DNA of 52,086 bases from Pseudonocardia kujensis (GCF_021283305.1 NZ_JAJSOK010000055.1:1-52086), one strand, 5' to 3'. Shown: positions 1 to 9,088, counted from the stretch's first letter. The notes: a model not told the origin generated them from the letters alone. Made by a program: numbers and translations.

Positions 1-342
1 GCCGCCGCACCGCCGGCGGTAGAGGAACAGGGTGAGCCCGGCGGCCAGCAGGTTCAGCGCCACCCCGACGACGATCGGGTCACCGCGCAGGGTCACCGAC
101 ACGAACGCCATGATCGCGCCGAGGACCAGCCCGAGGCCGATCCCGGCGAGCAGTCCGAGCCCGACGCTGCCGGTGGCGTACGCGGCGAGGAAGCCGGCGT
201 AGGCGCCGAACAGCATCATCCCCTCGAGCCCGATGTTGATCACGCCGGCACGTTCGGAGATCAGCTCACCGAGCGCGGCGAGCAGCAGCGGGACCGACAG
301 CCGGATCGCGGCGGCGAAGAGGGCGACGTCGAACGGGTTCAC
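1..342 (-). CDS. ABC transporter permease, BMP/nucleoside type (3' end outside window)
   Basis: Inner-membrane permease of an importer for nucleosides or similar small molecules. Only the first 114 codons lie in the window. The GTG start at 342 overlaps the stop of the preceding permease (GTGA), so the two are translationally coupled. The visible part has two to three hydrophobic segments and the family motif ISERAGVINIGLEG near residues 28-41, typical of the second permease (NupP/YufQ-like) of BMP-type importers. It is the last visible gene of a lipoprotein-ATPase-permease-permease operon. Family assignment is firm; the substrate is not determinable. Confidence 0.88.
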   Translation of the reverse strand, partial: MNPFDVALFAAAIRLSVPLLLAALGELISERAGVINIGLEGMMLFGAYAGFLAAYATGSVGLGLLAGIGLGLVLGAIMAFVSVTLRGDPIVVGVALNLLAAGLTLFLYRRRCGG

Positions 343-1439
343 GAGTGCGCTCCTTCGGTGACGCGTGCGGGTTGCTCCGCCGCGGTCGCTGCGGGCCGCC
401 GGGAACGGCGGCGCTCGACCAGCCATGCGGAGCCGGTGACCAGCAGGATCACCACGGCCTGGGTTGCGGTGACCAGGCCGGAGGAGATGCCGACCCTGGC
501 CTCCATCAGCCCGCCGCCCTGGCGCAGCGCGGCCAGCAGGAGCGCGGCCGGGATGCAGGCGAGCGGGTTGTTGCGGGCGAGCAGCGCCACGACGATGCCG
601 TCGAAGCCGTAGTTCGCGGAGAAGCCGGGGGCGAGGTTGCCTGCGGGAGCGGCCAGCACGAGTGACGAGCCCGCGACGCCGGCGACGGCGGCCGACGTGC
701 ACAGCGCGCCCACCCCGACCAGCCGGGTCCGGGTGCCCGTGGCCTTGGCCGCGGACGGGTTCGCGCCGGTCAGCCGCAGCCGGTAGCCCACGACAGTGCG
801 GCGCAGCACATACGCGGCGGCCAGCACCACGACCACGACCAGCACGATGTCCCAGCGCAGCGTGGTGCGCGCCAACAGGACCGGCCAGCGCGCCGAGTCG
901 GCCACCGGGGAGCTCTGGCCGAGCGTGCCGGTCGGTTCCTCCATCGGGCCGTTGGCCAGCCAGGACACGATCTGGGTCATGATCAGGGTGAGGAGCAGCG
1001 TGGCGATGAAGTCGTTGACCCCGCGGCGAGCCCACAGCCAGGCGGCGATGCCGCCGAGTGCCGCGCCGCCGGCCGCCCCTGCGAGGACCGCGAGCGGCAG
1101 GTGCACCGCCATCGGCAGGCCGGACAGGTGGAGTCCGACCACCGCCGCGGTGGTGCCGCCCGCGAGGATCTGCCCCTCCAGTCCCACGTTGAGCCGACCC
1201 GCGCGGGAGGCGACGACCCAGCCGACCGCGGCCAGGACGAGGGGGACGAACTTGGTCAGGGTGGCGCCGAACTGGGCGGGGCTGCCGAAGACTCCGTCCC
1301 ACATCGCCCGGGCGGCGTCGCCCACGGGGGCTCCGCTCAGGGCGATGACCAAAAGGGACACCGCCAGCGCAAGGACGACGGCGAGCAGGCTGACAGCAGC
1401 GCCGCGCAGAGCCCGCCGGTCGACGGCGAGCCGTCTCAT
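339..1439 (-). CDS. ABC transporter permease, BMP/nucleoside type
   Basis: A 366-residue integral membrane protein and first permease of the BMP-type importer. About nine to ten hydrophobic segments are visible, beginning with a strong helix at roughly residues 12-32. The family motif SRAGRLNVGLEGQILAGG lies near residue 75. The ATG at 1439 overlaps the stop of the ATPase gene (ATGA), and its own stop overlaps the GTG of the next permease, so the three genes are tightly coupled. Length fits NupQ/YufP-like permeases (about 350 aa). The paired permease suggests a heterodimeric channel. Nucleosides, purines or other small heterocycles are possible substrates by family; nothing in the sequence decides. 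Confidence 0.9.
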   Translation of the reverse strand: MRRLAVDRRALRGAAVSLLAVVLALAVSLLVIALSGAPVGDAARAMWDGVFGSPAQFGATLTKFVPLVLAAVGWVVASRAGRLNVGLEGQILAGGTTAAVVGLHLSGLPMAVHLPLAVLAGAAGGAALGGIAAWLWARRGVNDFIATLLLTLIMTQIVSWLANGPMEEPTGTLGQSSPVADSARWPVLLARTTLRWDIVLVVVVVLAAAYVLRRTVVGYRLRLTGANPSAAKATGTRTRLVGVGALCTSAAVAGVAGSSLVLAAPAGNLAPGFSANYGFDGIVVALLARNNPLACIPAALLLAALRQGGGLMEARVGISSGLVTATQAVVILLVTGSAWLVERRRSRRPAATAAEQPARVTEGAHS

Positions 1440-2962
1440 GGGGTCGCTCCTTCTGCGCCGGCGGCCATCAGCTCGCCGATCCGGTCGCGGGTGGCGTCCG
1501 CAGCGTCGAGCACGGCGACGACCCGGCCCGACGACATTACCGCGATGCGGTCGGACAGGGCGAAGATCTCGTCGAGCTCGGCGGAGACGAGCAGGGTCGC
1601 CCCGCCCGCGGTCTTGTGGGCGTTGATCTGGGCGTGCACGAACTCGATCGCGCCAACGTCGAGGCCACGGGTGGGCTGAGCGGCGACGAGCAGATCGGGC
1701 TCGCCGTGCATCTCCCGGGCCAGGACGATCTTCTGCTGGTTGCCGCCGGAAAGGCTCGCAACGGGGGTGTCCAGCCCGGTGGTGCGTACGTCGAAGCGGG
1801 CGACGAGGTCGGCGCAGTGCCGGCGGATGCGGCCCGGCCGCAGCACGCCTGCGCGGCTGAAGGCAGGCTCGCCGATCGCCCGCATCATGAGGTTGTCGGT
1901 TACCGACAGCGGTAGCGCCAACCCGTCGCAGTGTCGGTCCTCGGCGATCGTCCCGGTGCGGCCGGGGCCACCGCCGGTGCGGGCCGTGACGGTGACCGTG
2001 CCCGCCGTGGGGGTACGCACGCCTGCGACGAGGTCGGCGAGCTCGCTCTGCCCGTTGCCCTCGACACCGGCGACCCCGAGCACCTCGCCGCCCCGCACCC
2101 GCAGGTCGACGGGCCCGAGGTCGCGGTCGCCGCGATACCGGGCGAGGGTGAGCCCGTCGACATGGAGCACCACGGGACCCGGCGGGACCACCGGCCGCTC
2201 GGTGCGCAGCACGACGTCCCGGCCGACCATCATCCGGGCGAACTCCTCGGGCGGGGTCGCACCGACCTCGACGGTGTCGACGACCCGCCCGCCCCGCACC
2301 ACGGTGCACCGGTCGGCCACGGCCGCGATCTCGCCCAGCTTGTGGGTGATCAACACGATGGCCAGGCCTGCTGCGGCCAGCTCGGCAAGGACCTCGGCGA
2401 GGCGGTCCCACTCGGCCGGGGAGAGCACGGCGCTGGGCTCGTCGAGGAGCAGCACCCGGGCGTCGCCGAGCAGGCACTTGAGGATCTCGATCCGTTGCCG
2501 CTCGCCGACCGGGAGGGCCTCCACCGGGACGTCCGGGCGGACCCGCATGCCGTGCCGCTCGCCGATCTCGACGAGCCGGGCCCGGATCGCGGCTGCGTCG
2601 TACCGGCCGGTCGTGCCTTGGGCCAGCGCGACGTTCTCCGTGGCGGTCATGTCCGGGACCAGCATGAAGTGCTGGTGGACCACGCCGATCCCGGCGGCGC
2701 GCGCGGCCTGCGGGTCCCCGGCCGGCAGCGGTGCGCCGCCGACGGACACCTCACCTGAGTCCGGTCGCACCAGCCCGGAGAGGATCTTGACCAGCGTCGA
2801 CTTGCCGGCCCCGTTCTCCCCCAGCAGCGCGAGGATCTCCCCGGGGCGGACGTCGAGGTCGATCCCGTCGTTCGCGAGCAGCGCGCCGTACCGTTTGGTC
2901 ACCGCACGCGCCGACAGCGCCGCGGGGGCGGCGCCGTCGGACGTGCGGGAGGGGGCCGGCAT
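1436..2962 (-). CDS. ABC transporter ATP-binding protein, two nucleotide-binding domains (BMP/sugar type)
   Basis: A 508-residue cytoplasmic ATPase that powers the BMP-type importer. The N-terminal domain has Walker A GENGAGKST and Walker B VLLLDEPSAVL. The C-terminal domain has a degenerate P-loop (GVEGNGQSEL) and the signature LSGGNQQK followed by AQPTRGLDVGA. This intact/degenerate pairing is usual for RbsA/NupO-type tandem ATPases. Its signature in domain 1 is also weak (LPVGERQR). The start is the ATG at 2962, two bases after the lipoprotein stop. An upstream extension in the same frame runs antisense-like through the lipoprotein gene and was discarded. The stop overlaps the permease start (ATGA). 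Confidence 0.92.
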   Translation of the reverse strand: MPAPSRTSDGAAPAALSARAVTKRYGALLANDGIDLDVRPGEILALLGENGAGKSTLVKILSGLVRPDSGEVSVGGAPLPAGDPQAARAAGIGVVHQHFMLVPDMTATENVALAQGTTGRYDAAAIRARLVEIGERHGMRVRPDVPVEALPVGERQRIEILKCLLGDARVLLLDEPSAVLSPAEWDRLAEVLAELAAAGLAIVLITHKLGEIAAVADRCTVVRGGRVVDTVEVGATPPEEFARMMVGRDVVLRTERPVVPPGPVVLHVDGLTLARYRGDRDLGPVDLRVRGGEVLGVAGVEGNGQSELADLVAGVRTPTAGTVTVTARTGGGPGRTGTIAEDRHCDGLALPLSVTDNLMMRAIGEPAFSRAGVLRPGRIRRHCADLVARFDVRTTGLDTPVASLSGGNQQKIVLAREMHGEPDLLVAAQPTRGLDVGAIEFVHAQINAHKTAGGATLLVSAELDEIFALSDRIAVMSSGRVVAVLDAADATRDRIGELMAAGAEGATP

Positions 2963-2964
2963 GC

Positions 2965-3984
2965 TCAGCCGCCCTGGGGCAGCGTGATGGCCCCGGAGTT
3001 CAGCTTCGCAGTCGTGTCGGCGACGACGGACTCGTAGTGCGAGGCCGACGGGCAGAGCTTCAGGGCTTGCACGGCGGGGTCGTCGAGGGCGTAGAAGCGG
3101 GGCTCGGCCGGCAGCGAGCCCGCCTTGTAGTCCTCCAGCACATGGCCGACCATGATCTTGGTGTCCTGGAACGCGTAGCCGATCAAGGCGGGAGACTCCT
3201 CGCAGCGGTCGGTCGTCGGGTTGAAGACCTTGACGTCCTTGCCGGACTCGGTGACCGCGTCGAGCACACCGGGCAGGCCGGCGTCCTGGAAGGCGTAGAT
3301 CACGTCGGCGCCGTTCGCGATCTGGGCCGCGGTGGCCTCCTTCGCCTTGGCCGCGTCGCTGAGGGACCCGACGGTCACCGAGGCGACGTTGATGTCCGGC
3401 TTGACGGACTTGGCGCCCGCGGCGAAGTCGATCGACGACTGCGAGTTCGGCGGGATATCGGTGCCGCCGACGTAGCCGACCGTGCCCGTGGCGCTCTCCT
3501 GCGCCGCGACGACGCCGGCGACGTAGGCCGGAACGCCCTGCCTGGTCGCATAGGTGTGCAGGTTCGGCACCCCGGCCTGCACCACCCCGGACATCACGAA
3601 GGTGACGTCGGGGAACTGCGGGGCGACGGTGTTGCCCGCGGAGACCAGCGAGCTGCCACCGGCGATGATCAGCTGGTTGTCGGCGGCCAGGTTGGTCAGG
3701 GCGTCGATCGCGGCCTGCGGGGAGCCGACGTTGTCGACGACCGAGACCGTCATGCCCTCCCGGTTCGCGACGGCCTGCACGCCGTCGAGGTAGGACTGGT
3801 AAAACGCCTTGTCGTTGCGCGGGCCGGCGAGCACGACACCGACCTTGGTCGGCGCCCCGGAGGCACCGGTCTCCGGCGCGGCCGTCGACCCGCCGCTGGA
3901 GCAGGCGCTCAGCACGAGCGCGGCGCCGAGAACGGGCGCGGCGAGCACGCGGGTGCTGCGCAGCCACGAAGGCACTCGGATCAT
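2965..3984 (-). CDS. BMP-family ABC substrate-binding lipoprotein
   Basis: A 339-residue extracytoplasmic binding protein of the BMP/Med (PnrA-like) family and first gene of the importer operon. The start at 3984 is chosen because it gives a proper lipoprotein signal: basic N-terminus, hydrophobic stretch, and lipobox LSAC with Cys28 as acyl anchor. It also has an AAGGAGA ribosome site just upstream. An in-frame ATG at 4071 would bury the signal. The mature part has the BMP layout (KVGVVLAGPRNDKAFYQSY near the start, then FVMSGV and YVGGTDIPP). The family typically binds nucleosides, but here the neighbouring divergent genes are a hydrolase, an aminotransferase and an amidase, so an amide or N-acyl compound is possible by inference. 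Confidence 0.9.
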   Translation of the reverse strand: MIRVPSWLRSTRVLAAPVLGAALVLSACSSGGSTAAPETGASGAPTKVGVVLAGPRNDKAFYQSYLDGVQAVANREGMTVSVVDNVGSPQAAIDALTNLAADNQLIIAGGSSLVSAGNTVAPQFPDVTFVMSGVVQAGVPNLHTYATRQGVPAYVAGVVAAQESATGTVGYVGGTDIPPNSQSSIDFAAGAKSVKPDINVASVTVGSLSDAAKAKEATAAQIANGADVIYAFQDAGLPGVLDAVTESGKDVKVFNPTTDRCEESPALIGYAFQDTKIMVGHVLEDYKAGSLPAEPRFYALDDPAVQALKLCPSASHYESVVADTTAKLNSGAITLPQGG

Positions 3985-4154
3985 CTGACTCTCCTTCTTC
4001 GCGACCGATCCGCCGGCGGCTGAGATCCTGAGATCGCATCTAGTGCCACGGATCGTGTCCTCGGGGCTCACTGGCCGTCAAGACATGCACGGATGCGTAA
4101 CCAGCACGCAACACCAAACTCGGTTAACGTGCCGTGACGTGACGTCCACCGCCC

Positions 4155-4198
4155 TTGACAGTCTGTGGACCGACCCCGCAGATTTAAGATCTCAAATC
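4155..4198 (+). promoter_or_regulatory. Divergent promoter region with TTGACA box and near-perfect palindrome
   Basis: Between the lipoprotein (-) and M20 hydrolase (+) genes. TTGACA at 4155-4160 resembles a -35 element. An 18-base palindrome, GATTTAAGATCTCAAATC, at 4181-4198 matches its own reverse complement at 16 of 18 positions and covers the expected -10 area, about 15 bases before the M20 start codon. On the other side, TGAGATC occurs twice at 4021-4035. The palindrome is a candidate operator for the GntR/FCD regulator at 8053. The pattern is seen; the binding is inferred. Confidence 0.45.
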
Positions 4199-4212
4199 GA
4201 AGTGGGAGTGCA

Positions 4213-5400
4213 ATGGAGAGATCAGCAGCGGTCGAGCAGGCCCTCGCCAGCATCGACGAGGCGCGTGTGGTGTCCCTGGTCCAGGACGTCTGCCGGATCC
4301 CGAGCGTGCTCGGCGACGAGCTCGCGTTCGCTCAGTACCTGGTCGACGTCATGAAGGACTCGAGCTTCACCGACGTCCGGCTGCAGGACGTGCTGCCCGA
4401 CCGGCCGAACGCCATCGGCGAGCTCGACTTCGGCACGGGCCCCCGGGTCGTCCTGACCGGACACATGGACACCAAGCCCGAGTCCATCGGCTGGACCGAC
4501 ACGACGCCCTACTCCGGCGAGCTGATCGACGGGCACGTCTACGGCCACGGGATCATGGACATGAAGGCGGCGCTGGTCTGCCAGATCGTCGCCGCCGAGG
4601 CCGTACGCTCCTCGGGCGTCCCGGTGTCGGGCAGGCTCGCCTTCGCCGGCGTCAGCGACCACATGGGCGACCAGCTCGGCTCGATCCGCTACTTCGACGA
4701 GTACTCCGCCGACCTGTGCGTGCTCGGGGAGCTGTCGGACAACGAGATCTACCTCGGCCACCGGGGTCGCTACTACTTCGACATCACCGCGCAGGGCAAG
4801 TCGGCGCACACCTGCCACAAGCCGCTCGCGGTCAACGCGAACATGTTGGCGGCCAAGGCGATCCTGGAGCTCGACGCGTCCCGGCTCACCCCCGAGCTCG
4901 AGCCGTGGGTCCGCGACCTGTTCGGCGAGGAGACCTACATGGCGCCCGGCCGGGTCTACGGCGGTCTGCCGCCGGGAGGGCCGTCGATGATCCCGGACGA
5001 GTGCGTGATCCGGCTCGACTGCCGCCCGCAGCCCGGGGTGTCGGTGGAGACAGTGCGTGCCGAGCTTGACCGCTGCCTCGACGCGGTCAAGGCCGCCGAC
5101 CCGCGCTTCGCGGCGCGGGTCGAGCTCGCCGACGTCAAGTCCGGTTACGTGGCGGACCCGCACAGCCTCGTCGTCGAGACGATGGTCGACGCCGTCCGGC
5201 AGGTCCGCGGTACGGAGCCGACCCTGCAGGCCGCGGGCTGGCTCGGCGACACCGCCAGCTTCGGCGACACGATCCCCACGGTGATCTTCGGTCCGGGCGG
5301 CGAGCCGGTGTACTGCCCGAACGAGCGGCTCTCGGTCGCGGACATCGTCGAGGCCACCAAGGTCTACACCGCCTTCGCGACGCTGGCGCTGCTGACGTGA
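4213..5400 (+). CDS. M20-family hydrolase-like protein with altered metal site
   Basis: A 395-residue protein of the M20/ArgE/DapE/CPG2 fold. The ATG at 4213 is preferred over the upstream in-frame ATG at 4165 because GGGAG precedes it and the upstream part overlaps the palindrome. The metal motif GHMD (His84, Asp86) and GIMDMK (Asp116) are present, as is Glu173 in VLGELSD. The lid-domain motif RGRYYFDITAQGKSAH is also present. But the usual DEE reads DHM (149-151), and the usual AHxPDE near the C-terminus reads VYCPNE. So the catalytic Glu and both ligands of one zinc site are missing. It is first in an operon with an aminotransferase and an amidase (GTGA overlap). It may be a mono-metal enzyme of changed function, or inactive. 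Confidence 0.82.
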   Translation: MERSAAVEQALASIDEARVVSLVQDVCRIPSVLGDELAFAQYLVDVMKDSSFTDVRLQDVLPDRPNAIGELDFGTGPRVVLTGHMDTKPESIGWTDTTPYSGELIDGHVYGHGIMDMKAALVCQIVAAEAVRSSGVPVSGRLAFAGVSDHMGDQLGSIRYFDEYSADLCVLGELSDNEIYLGHRGRYYFDITAQGKSAHTCHKPLAVNANMLAAKAILELDASRLTPELEPWVRDLFGEETYMAPGRVYGGLPPGGPSMIPDECVIRLDCRPQPGVSVETVRAELDRCLDAVKAADPRFAARVELADVKSGYVADPHSLVVETMVDAVRQVRGTEPTLQAAGWLGDTASFGDTIPTVIFGPGGEPVYCPNERLSVADIVEATKVYTAFATLALLT

Positions 5401-6506
5401 GCGCCCCGGCCACGGCTGCCCCGTCGTTCGAGCACCTGCTGGAACGGCCGGACCTGGTGTGGATGGGGCAGAACACCACCCACCTGGAACCGCCCGCCGA
5501 GGTGCTCGCCGCGCTGGAGGAGAGCACCCGGCGCCGCGAGTTCCAGCTCTACGCCCCGGCGCTGGGCTTCGAGCGGCTACGCACACAGATCGTCGAGGAC
5601 CTCGGGCTGGCCGGGGCCGACGCGTGGATCACCGACGGCGCGGTGGGCGGGCTCCACCACATCTGCACCGGCCTGGCCGGGTCGGTCTCCCGGGTGGTCA
5701 CGAGCGACCCGGGATGGCCATGGCCGGCCCGGTTCGCGGGTCTGGAGGGCGTGCCTGCCACGACCCTGGACCTGTACTCCGCCGAGCAGGGCTACCGCGT
5801 CACCGCCCAGCAGATCGCCGAGGTGATCGAGCCCCGCTCGCTGATCTACCTGATCGACCCGCTGAACCCGCTCGGCAGCCGCTACACCCGCGCCGAACTC
5901 GTCGCGATCACCGACCTCGCCCGACAGACGGGCTCGCTCGTCGTGCACGACTGCACCTACCGACACTTCGCCACCGACCACACCCTCGCGGCGGAGCTCT
6001 ACCCCGAGGGCACGTTCACCACCTACTCGTTCTCCAAGTGGCTGGGTCTGGCCGGGCTGCGGCTCGGCGCGGTGGTGGCGGTGCCGGAGCTGCTCGGGCG
6101 GCTGACCGAGGTGCCGTCGAACCCGCTGGGCGCCAACATCCAGGCCCAGCGCGCGGCGATGGCGGGGCTGTCGGTGAAGGAACCGTGGCTCGCCCGCGTG
6201 CGCGCGGCCAACCGGACCAACCAGGAGACGGTCCGGCTCGCCGTGCAGCGCAGCGGGCTCGGCGAGCTCGTGGTGTACCCCTCGCACGGGAACTTCGTCG
6301 CCGTGGACATCGCAGGCAGCGGCTGGTCCGCCGACACGCTGTGCGCCGCCATGCTCGAGCGGGACGTGTTCATCCGGCCCGGGACCTACCAGTCCCCGCG
6401 TTTCGGCGAGCGCTTCGTCAAGGTCAGCACATCGGTTCCCGAGGAGTGGGGCGAGCGGTTCGCCGCGGCTTGGGCGGACCTGTCGACCCCTGCGAGGCAG
6501 GCGTGA
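5397..6506 (+). CDS. PLP-dependent class I/II aminotransferase
   Basis: A 369-residue fold-type I PLP enzyme that would transfer an amino group between an amino acid-like donor and a keto acid. The Schiff-base lysine is Lys214 in YSFSKWLGLAGLR. The cofactor-binding residues Asn157 (NPLG, a variant of NPTG), Asp185 and Tyr188 (HDCTY) are in the expected order. A carboxylate-binding Arg is likely in the C-terminal part (RFGERFVKVS). The GTG at 5397 overlaps the M20 stop (GTGA), and its stop overlaps the amidase GTG, so the three proteins are probably made in equal amounts. Substrate unknown; the operon suggests that an amine is released from an amide and then transaminated. Confidence 0.88.
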   Translation: MSAPATAAPSFEHLLERPDLVWMGQNTTHLEPPAEVLAALEESTRRREFQLYAPALGFERLRTQIVEDLGLAGADAWITDGAVGGLHHICTGLAGSVSRVVTSDPGWPWPARFAGLEGVPATTLDLYSAEQGYRVTAQQIAEVIEPRSLIYLIDPLNPLGSRYTRAELVAITDLARQTGSLVVHDCTYRHFATDHTLAAELYPEGTFTTYSFSKWLGLAGLRLGAVVAVPELLGRLTEVPSNPLGANIQAQRAAMAGLSVKEPWLARVRAANRTNQETVRLAVQRSGLGELVVYPSHGNFVAVDIAGSGWSADTLCAAMLERDVFIRPGTYQSPRFGERFVKVSTSVPEEWGERFAAAWADLSTPARQA

Positions 6507-7942
6507 CCGCGGCGGCGCGCTACGCCGAGCTCGACGCCGAGGAGTACCGGGCGGCGTCTGGGCTGGAGCTCGGGCGCCGGGTCGCCGCCGGGGAGATCTC
6601 CCCGGTGCACCTGGCCGAGCTGGCCCTGGGCCTGGCCGCGGAGGCCGAACCCGCGCTCAACGCCTACGCCGTCCTGCTCCCCGAGCGGGCCCGCGCCGCG
6701 GCGGTGCAGCTCGAGGCCGAGGTGCGGGCCGGCCGCGTGCGCAGTCCGCTGCACGGGGTCCCGATCGCCGTGAAGGACAACATGCTGGAGGAGGGGCTCC
6801 CAGCCGGAAAGGGCTCCCGGACCAGCCCGGGCACGCCCGCCGCCGCATCGTCGCCCATGGTGGGCAGGCTCGTCGACGCGGGCACCGTGGTCATCGGACG
6901 CACCACCACCCCGGAGTTCGGGTGGAAGGGCACGGGGATCTCGCCGCGCACCGGCGTCACCCGCAACCCGTGGGACCCGACCCGCAGCTCGGGTGGCTCC
7001 AGCGCGGGTTCCGGCGCGACCGTGGGCAGCGGCGCGGTCCCGATCGCGACCGGCACCGACGCGGGTGGCTCGGTCCGCATCCCTGCCGCGTTCTGCGGCG
7101 CGGTCGGGCTCAAGCCGACCCTGGGGGCGATCCCGGTCTGGCCGGGCACGGTCAACGAGAACCTCTCCCACGCCGGTCCGATCACCCGCGACGTCCGGGA
7201 CGCACGAGCCGTCCTCGACCTCACCCGCGGACCCGACGCGCGCGACCCCCAGTCGTACTGGTCCCGTCCACCCGCTCCCGACAGCGGGCGCACGCTGCGA
7301 ATCGGCGTCGTCCGGGCGCCGTTCGGGATCGCTCCGGAGGCGTCGGTCGGCCGGGTCGTCGATCCCGCCCTCGACGCGGTCGTGGCGGCGGGCGGCGCCG
7401 AGTACCACCAGGTCGAGCTGCCCGCGGCGCTGCCGCGCGCAGTGTTCGAGGCGCTCTGGGTGACCGGACGCGGCCTGGGGTTTTGCGACCTCGCCCGCGA
7501 GCACGCCGCGGTCATGGACCCGGGCCTCGTCCGGCTCGGTCCGCTCGCCGAGACCTACAGCCTGGGCGACTACTACGAGGCGCTGACCGCGCGCCGCGCG
7601 TTCAACACCGCGATGGCACGGACGCTCGACGAGTGGGACCTGCTCGTCATGCCCACGATGCCCCTGACCGCCTTCGCCGCGGACGCGGAGGTCCCCGAGG
7701 GCGGGGAGGCCGACGCGCCGCTCCCGTGGATCACCTGGACTCCGTACACGTACCCGTTCAACATCACCGGCCAGCCCGCCGTCACCGTGCCGTGCGGGCT
7801 CGCGGGGGACGGGCTCCCGGTGGCGCTGCAGATTGTCGGACCGTGGGCGCACGACGACCGGGTCCTCGGCTTCGCGGCCCACGCCCAGGACGTCCTCGGT
7901 CCCGCACCGGCCGCTTCGCGTCCGCGAGAATCACAAAGTTAA
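6503..7942 (+). CDS. Amidase-signature family amidohydrolase
   Basis: A 479-residue cytoplasmic amidase that hydrolyses a C-N amide bond. The Ser-cisSer-Lys triad is visible: Lys91 in GVPIAVKDN, cis-Ser at 166/167 in SSGGSSAGSGA, and nucleophile Ser190 in GTDAGGSVRIPA. Length fits the family. The start is GTG at 6503, which overlaps the aminotransferase stop (GTGA). The frame is open far upstream, but that part is a shadow of the aminotransferase. It is third in the operon divergent from a BMP-type importer, which fits uptake followed by hydrolysis of an amide-containing compound. Glu-tRNA amidotransferase is unlikely because no GatB/GatC partners are nearby. Confidence 0.9.
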   Translation: MTAAARYAELDAEEYRAASGLELGRRVAAGEISPVHLAELALGLAAEAEPALNAYAVLLPERARAAAVQLEAEVRAGRVRSPLHGVPIAVKDNMLEEGLPAGKGSRTSPGTPAAASSPMVGRLVDAGTVVIGRTTTPEFGWKGTGISPRTGVTRNPWDPTRSSGGSSAGSGATVGSGAVPIATGTDAGGSVRIPAAFCGAVGLKPTLGAIPVWPGTVNENLSHAGPITRDVRDARAVLDLTRGPDARDPQSYWSRPPAPDSGRTLRIGVVRAPFGIAPEASVGRVVDPALDAVVAAGGAEYHQVELPAALPRAVFEALWVTGRGLGFCDLAREHAAVMDPGLVRLGPLAETYSLGDYYEALTARRAFNTAMARTLDEWDLLVMPTMPLTAFAADAEVPEGGEADAPLPWITWTPYTYPFNITGQPAVTVPCGLAGDGLPVALQIVGPWAHDDRVLGFAAHAQDVLGPAPAASRPRESQS

Positions 7943-8052
7943 CGGCCGTGGCCCTTTCGTCACCGCCAACCGGGCACGGAGAGTGCAAGGTTGTACCACA
8001 AGGATCACCGGAGACCCCGACCCGCCGGGGGAGTGCGAAGGACAAGACGATC

Positions 8053-8793
8053 ATGAGGCCGAGCGTGGGCACGCCCCCGGCGCCGAAGGCGTCCACCCGC
8101 AGGTCGACGCCGGACTTCACCGGCCTGACCCTGCCGGAGCCCGGCGCGGACACCCACCTCCAGATCAAGGAGGTCGTGTACCGCCGCCTGGTCCGGGCGA
8201 TCGTCGAGCTGGAGCTCGAGCCGGGAACCCAGCTCCGCGAGCGCCAGCTCGCGGAGCAGATGGGGGTCAGCAAGACCCCGATCCGCGAGGCGCTGGTCCG
8301 GCTGGAGAAGGAGGGCCTGGTCACGGTCGCCCCGTACCGTGGCGCGATCGTCCGCGGCTACACGCACGCGGACATCCGCGAGATCTATGAGCTTCGTGAG
8401 CTGCTGGAGGGCTTCTGCGCGCGGCGGGCGGCCATGCAGATTAGTGACGCGGACGAGGCGGACCTGCGGGCCAACGTGCGGCAGAGCCGTGCGCAGCTCG
8501 ACGCGGGCGAGCTGGATGGCATCCCTGCGCTCTTCGACGGCTTCGACCGCATCCTCTACCGGCAGGCCGCGGGCCACCGGATCGGCGGCATGCTCGTCGA
8601 GCTCGACGCCCACCTCGAGCGGCTGGGCAACCTCACGGTCGCCGTGCCCGGCCGACTCGACGCCTCGGTCCGCCAGCACGAGGAGATCGTCACCGCCATC
8701 ACGAAACGGGATCCCGCCGCCGCCGAGGCGGCGTGCCGTGAGCACATCCGCAGTGTGTTCGCGGACCTCGTGAACGCGCTTCCCGACGAATGA
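8053..8793 (+). CDS. GntR-family transcriptional regulator, FCD (FadR-like) subfamily
   Basis: A 246-residue DNA-binding repressor or activator. After a Pro/Thr-rich lead of about 35 residues comes the winged helix (VYRRLVRAIVELELEPGTQL, then LAEQMGVSKTPIREALVRLE). A helical FCD effector domain follows (HADIREIYELRELLEGF and later a His-rich helix). The ATG at 8053 has AAGGA about 12 bases upstream. It lies 110 bases after the amidase and probably controls the divergent importer/hydrolase pair, perhaps through the palindrome at 4181-4198. FCD domains usually bind a small carboxylic acid and often a metal ion. Confidence 0.88.
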   Translation: MRPSVGTPPAPKASTRRSTPDFTGLTLPEPGADTHLQIKEVVYRRLVRAIVELELEPGTQLRERQLAEQMGVSKTPIREALVRLEKEGLVTVAPYRGAIVRGYTHADIREIYELRELLEGFCARRAAMQISDADEADLRANVRQSRAQLDAGELDGIPALFDGFDRILYRQAAGHRIGGMLVELDAHLERLGNLTVAVPGRLDASVRQHEEIVTAITKRDPAAAEAACREHIRSVFADLVNALPDE

Positions 8794-9088
8794 CCTGTCA
8801 GGCTTAGCGGATCCGGGGAGTTCGTCGTCCGGGAGTGTGCGCCGAGCCTGGGCGCTGACCGCGTCGTCTGTGGGTGACGCGGTACATCGGTCCTCGGGCA
8901 CACGGTCGGTGGAGAGGCGCCCGGCGGTCTTCGCGCAGCTCATCCGCCGTGACGTGCGGCGGCCTTACGCGGGGAGGATGACAGTGCAAGACCGAGCGTC
9001 GTCCGCCCTCGTAGATCACAGCGGAGCAGCTGATTCGCTTTCCCAGCAATACACCCCATCCCGGCCCGAAAGGCGCAAGGTGCTCCCG

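Noticed and set aside
4165..4212. Upstream ATG for the M20-like gene
   Set aside because: It would place the palindrome and -10 area inside the coding region; the ATG at 4213 has a better ribosome site.
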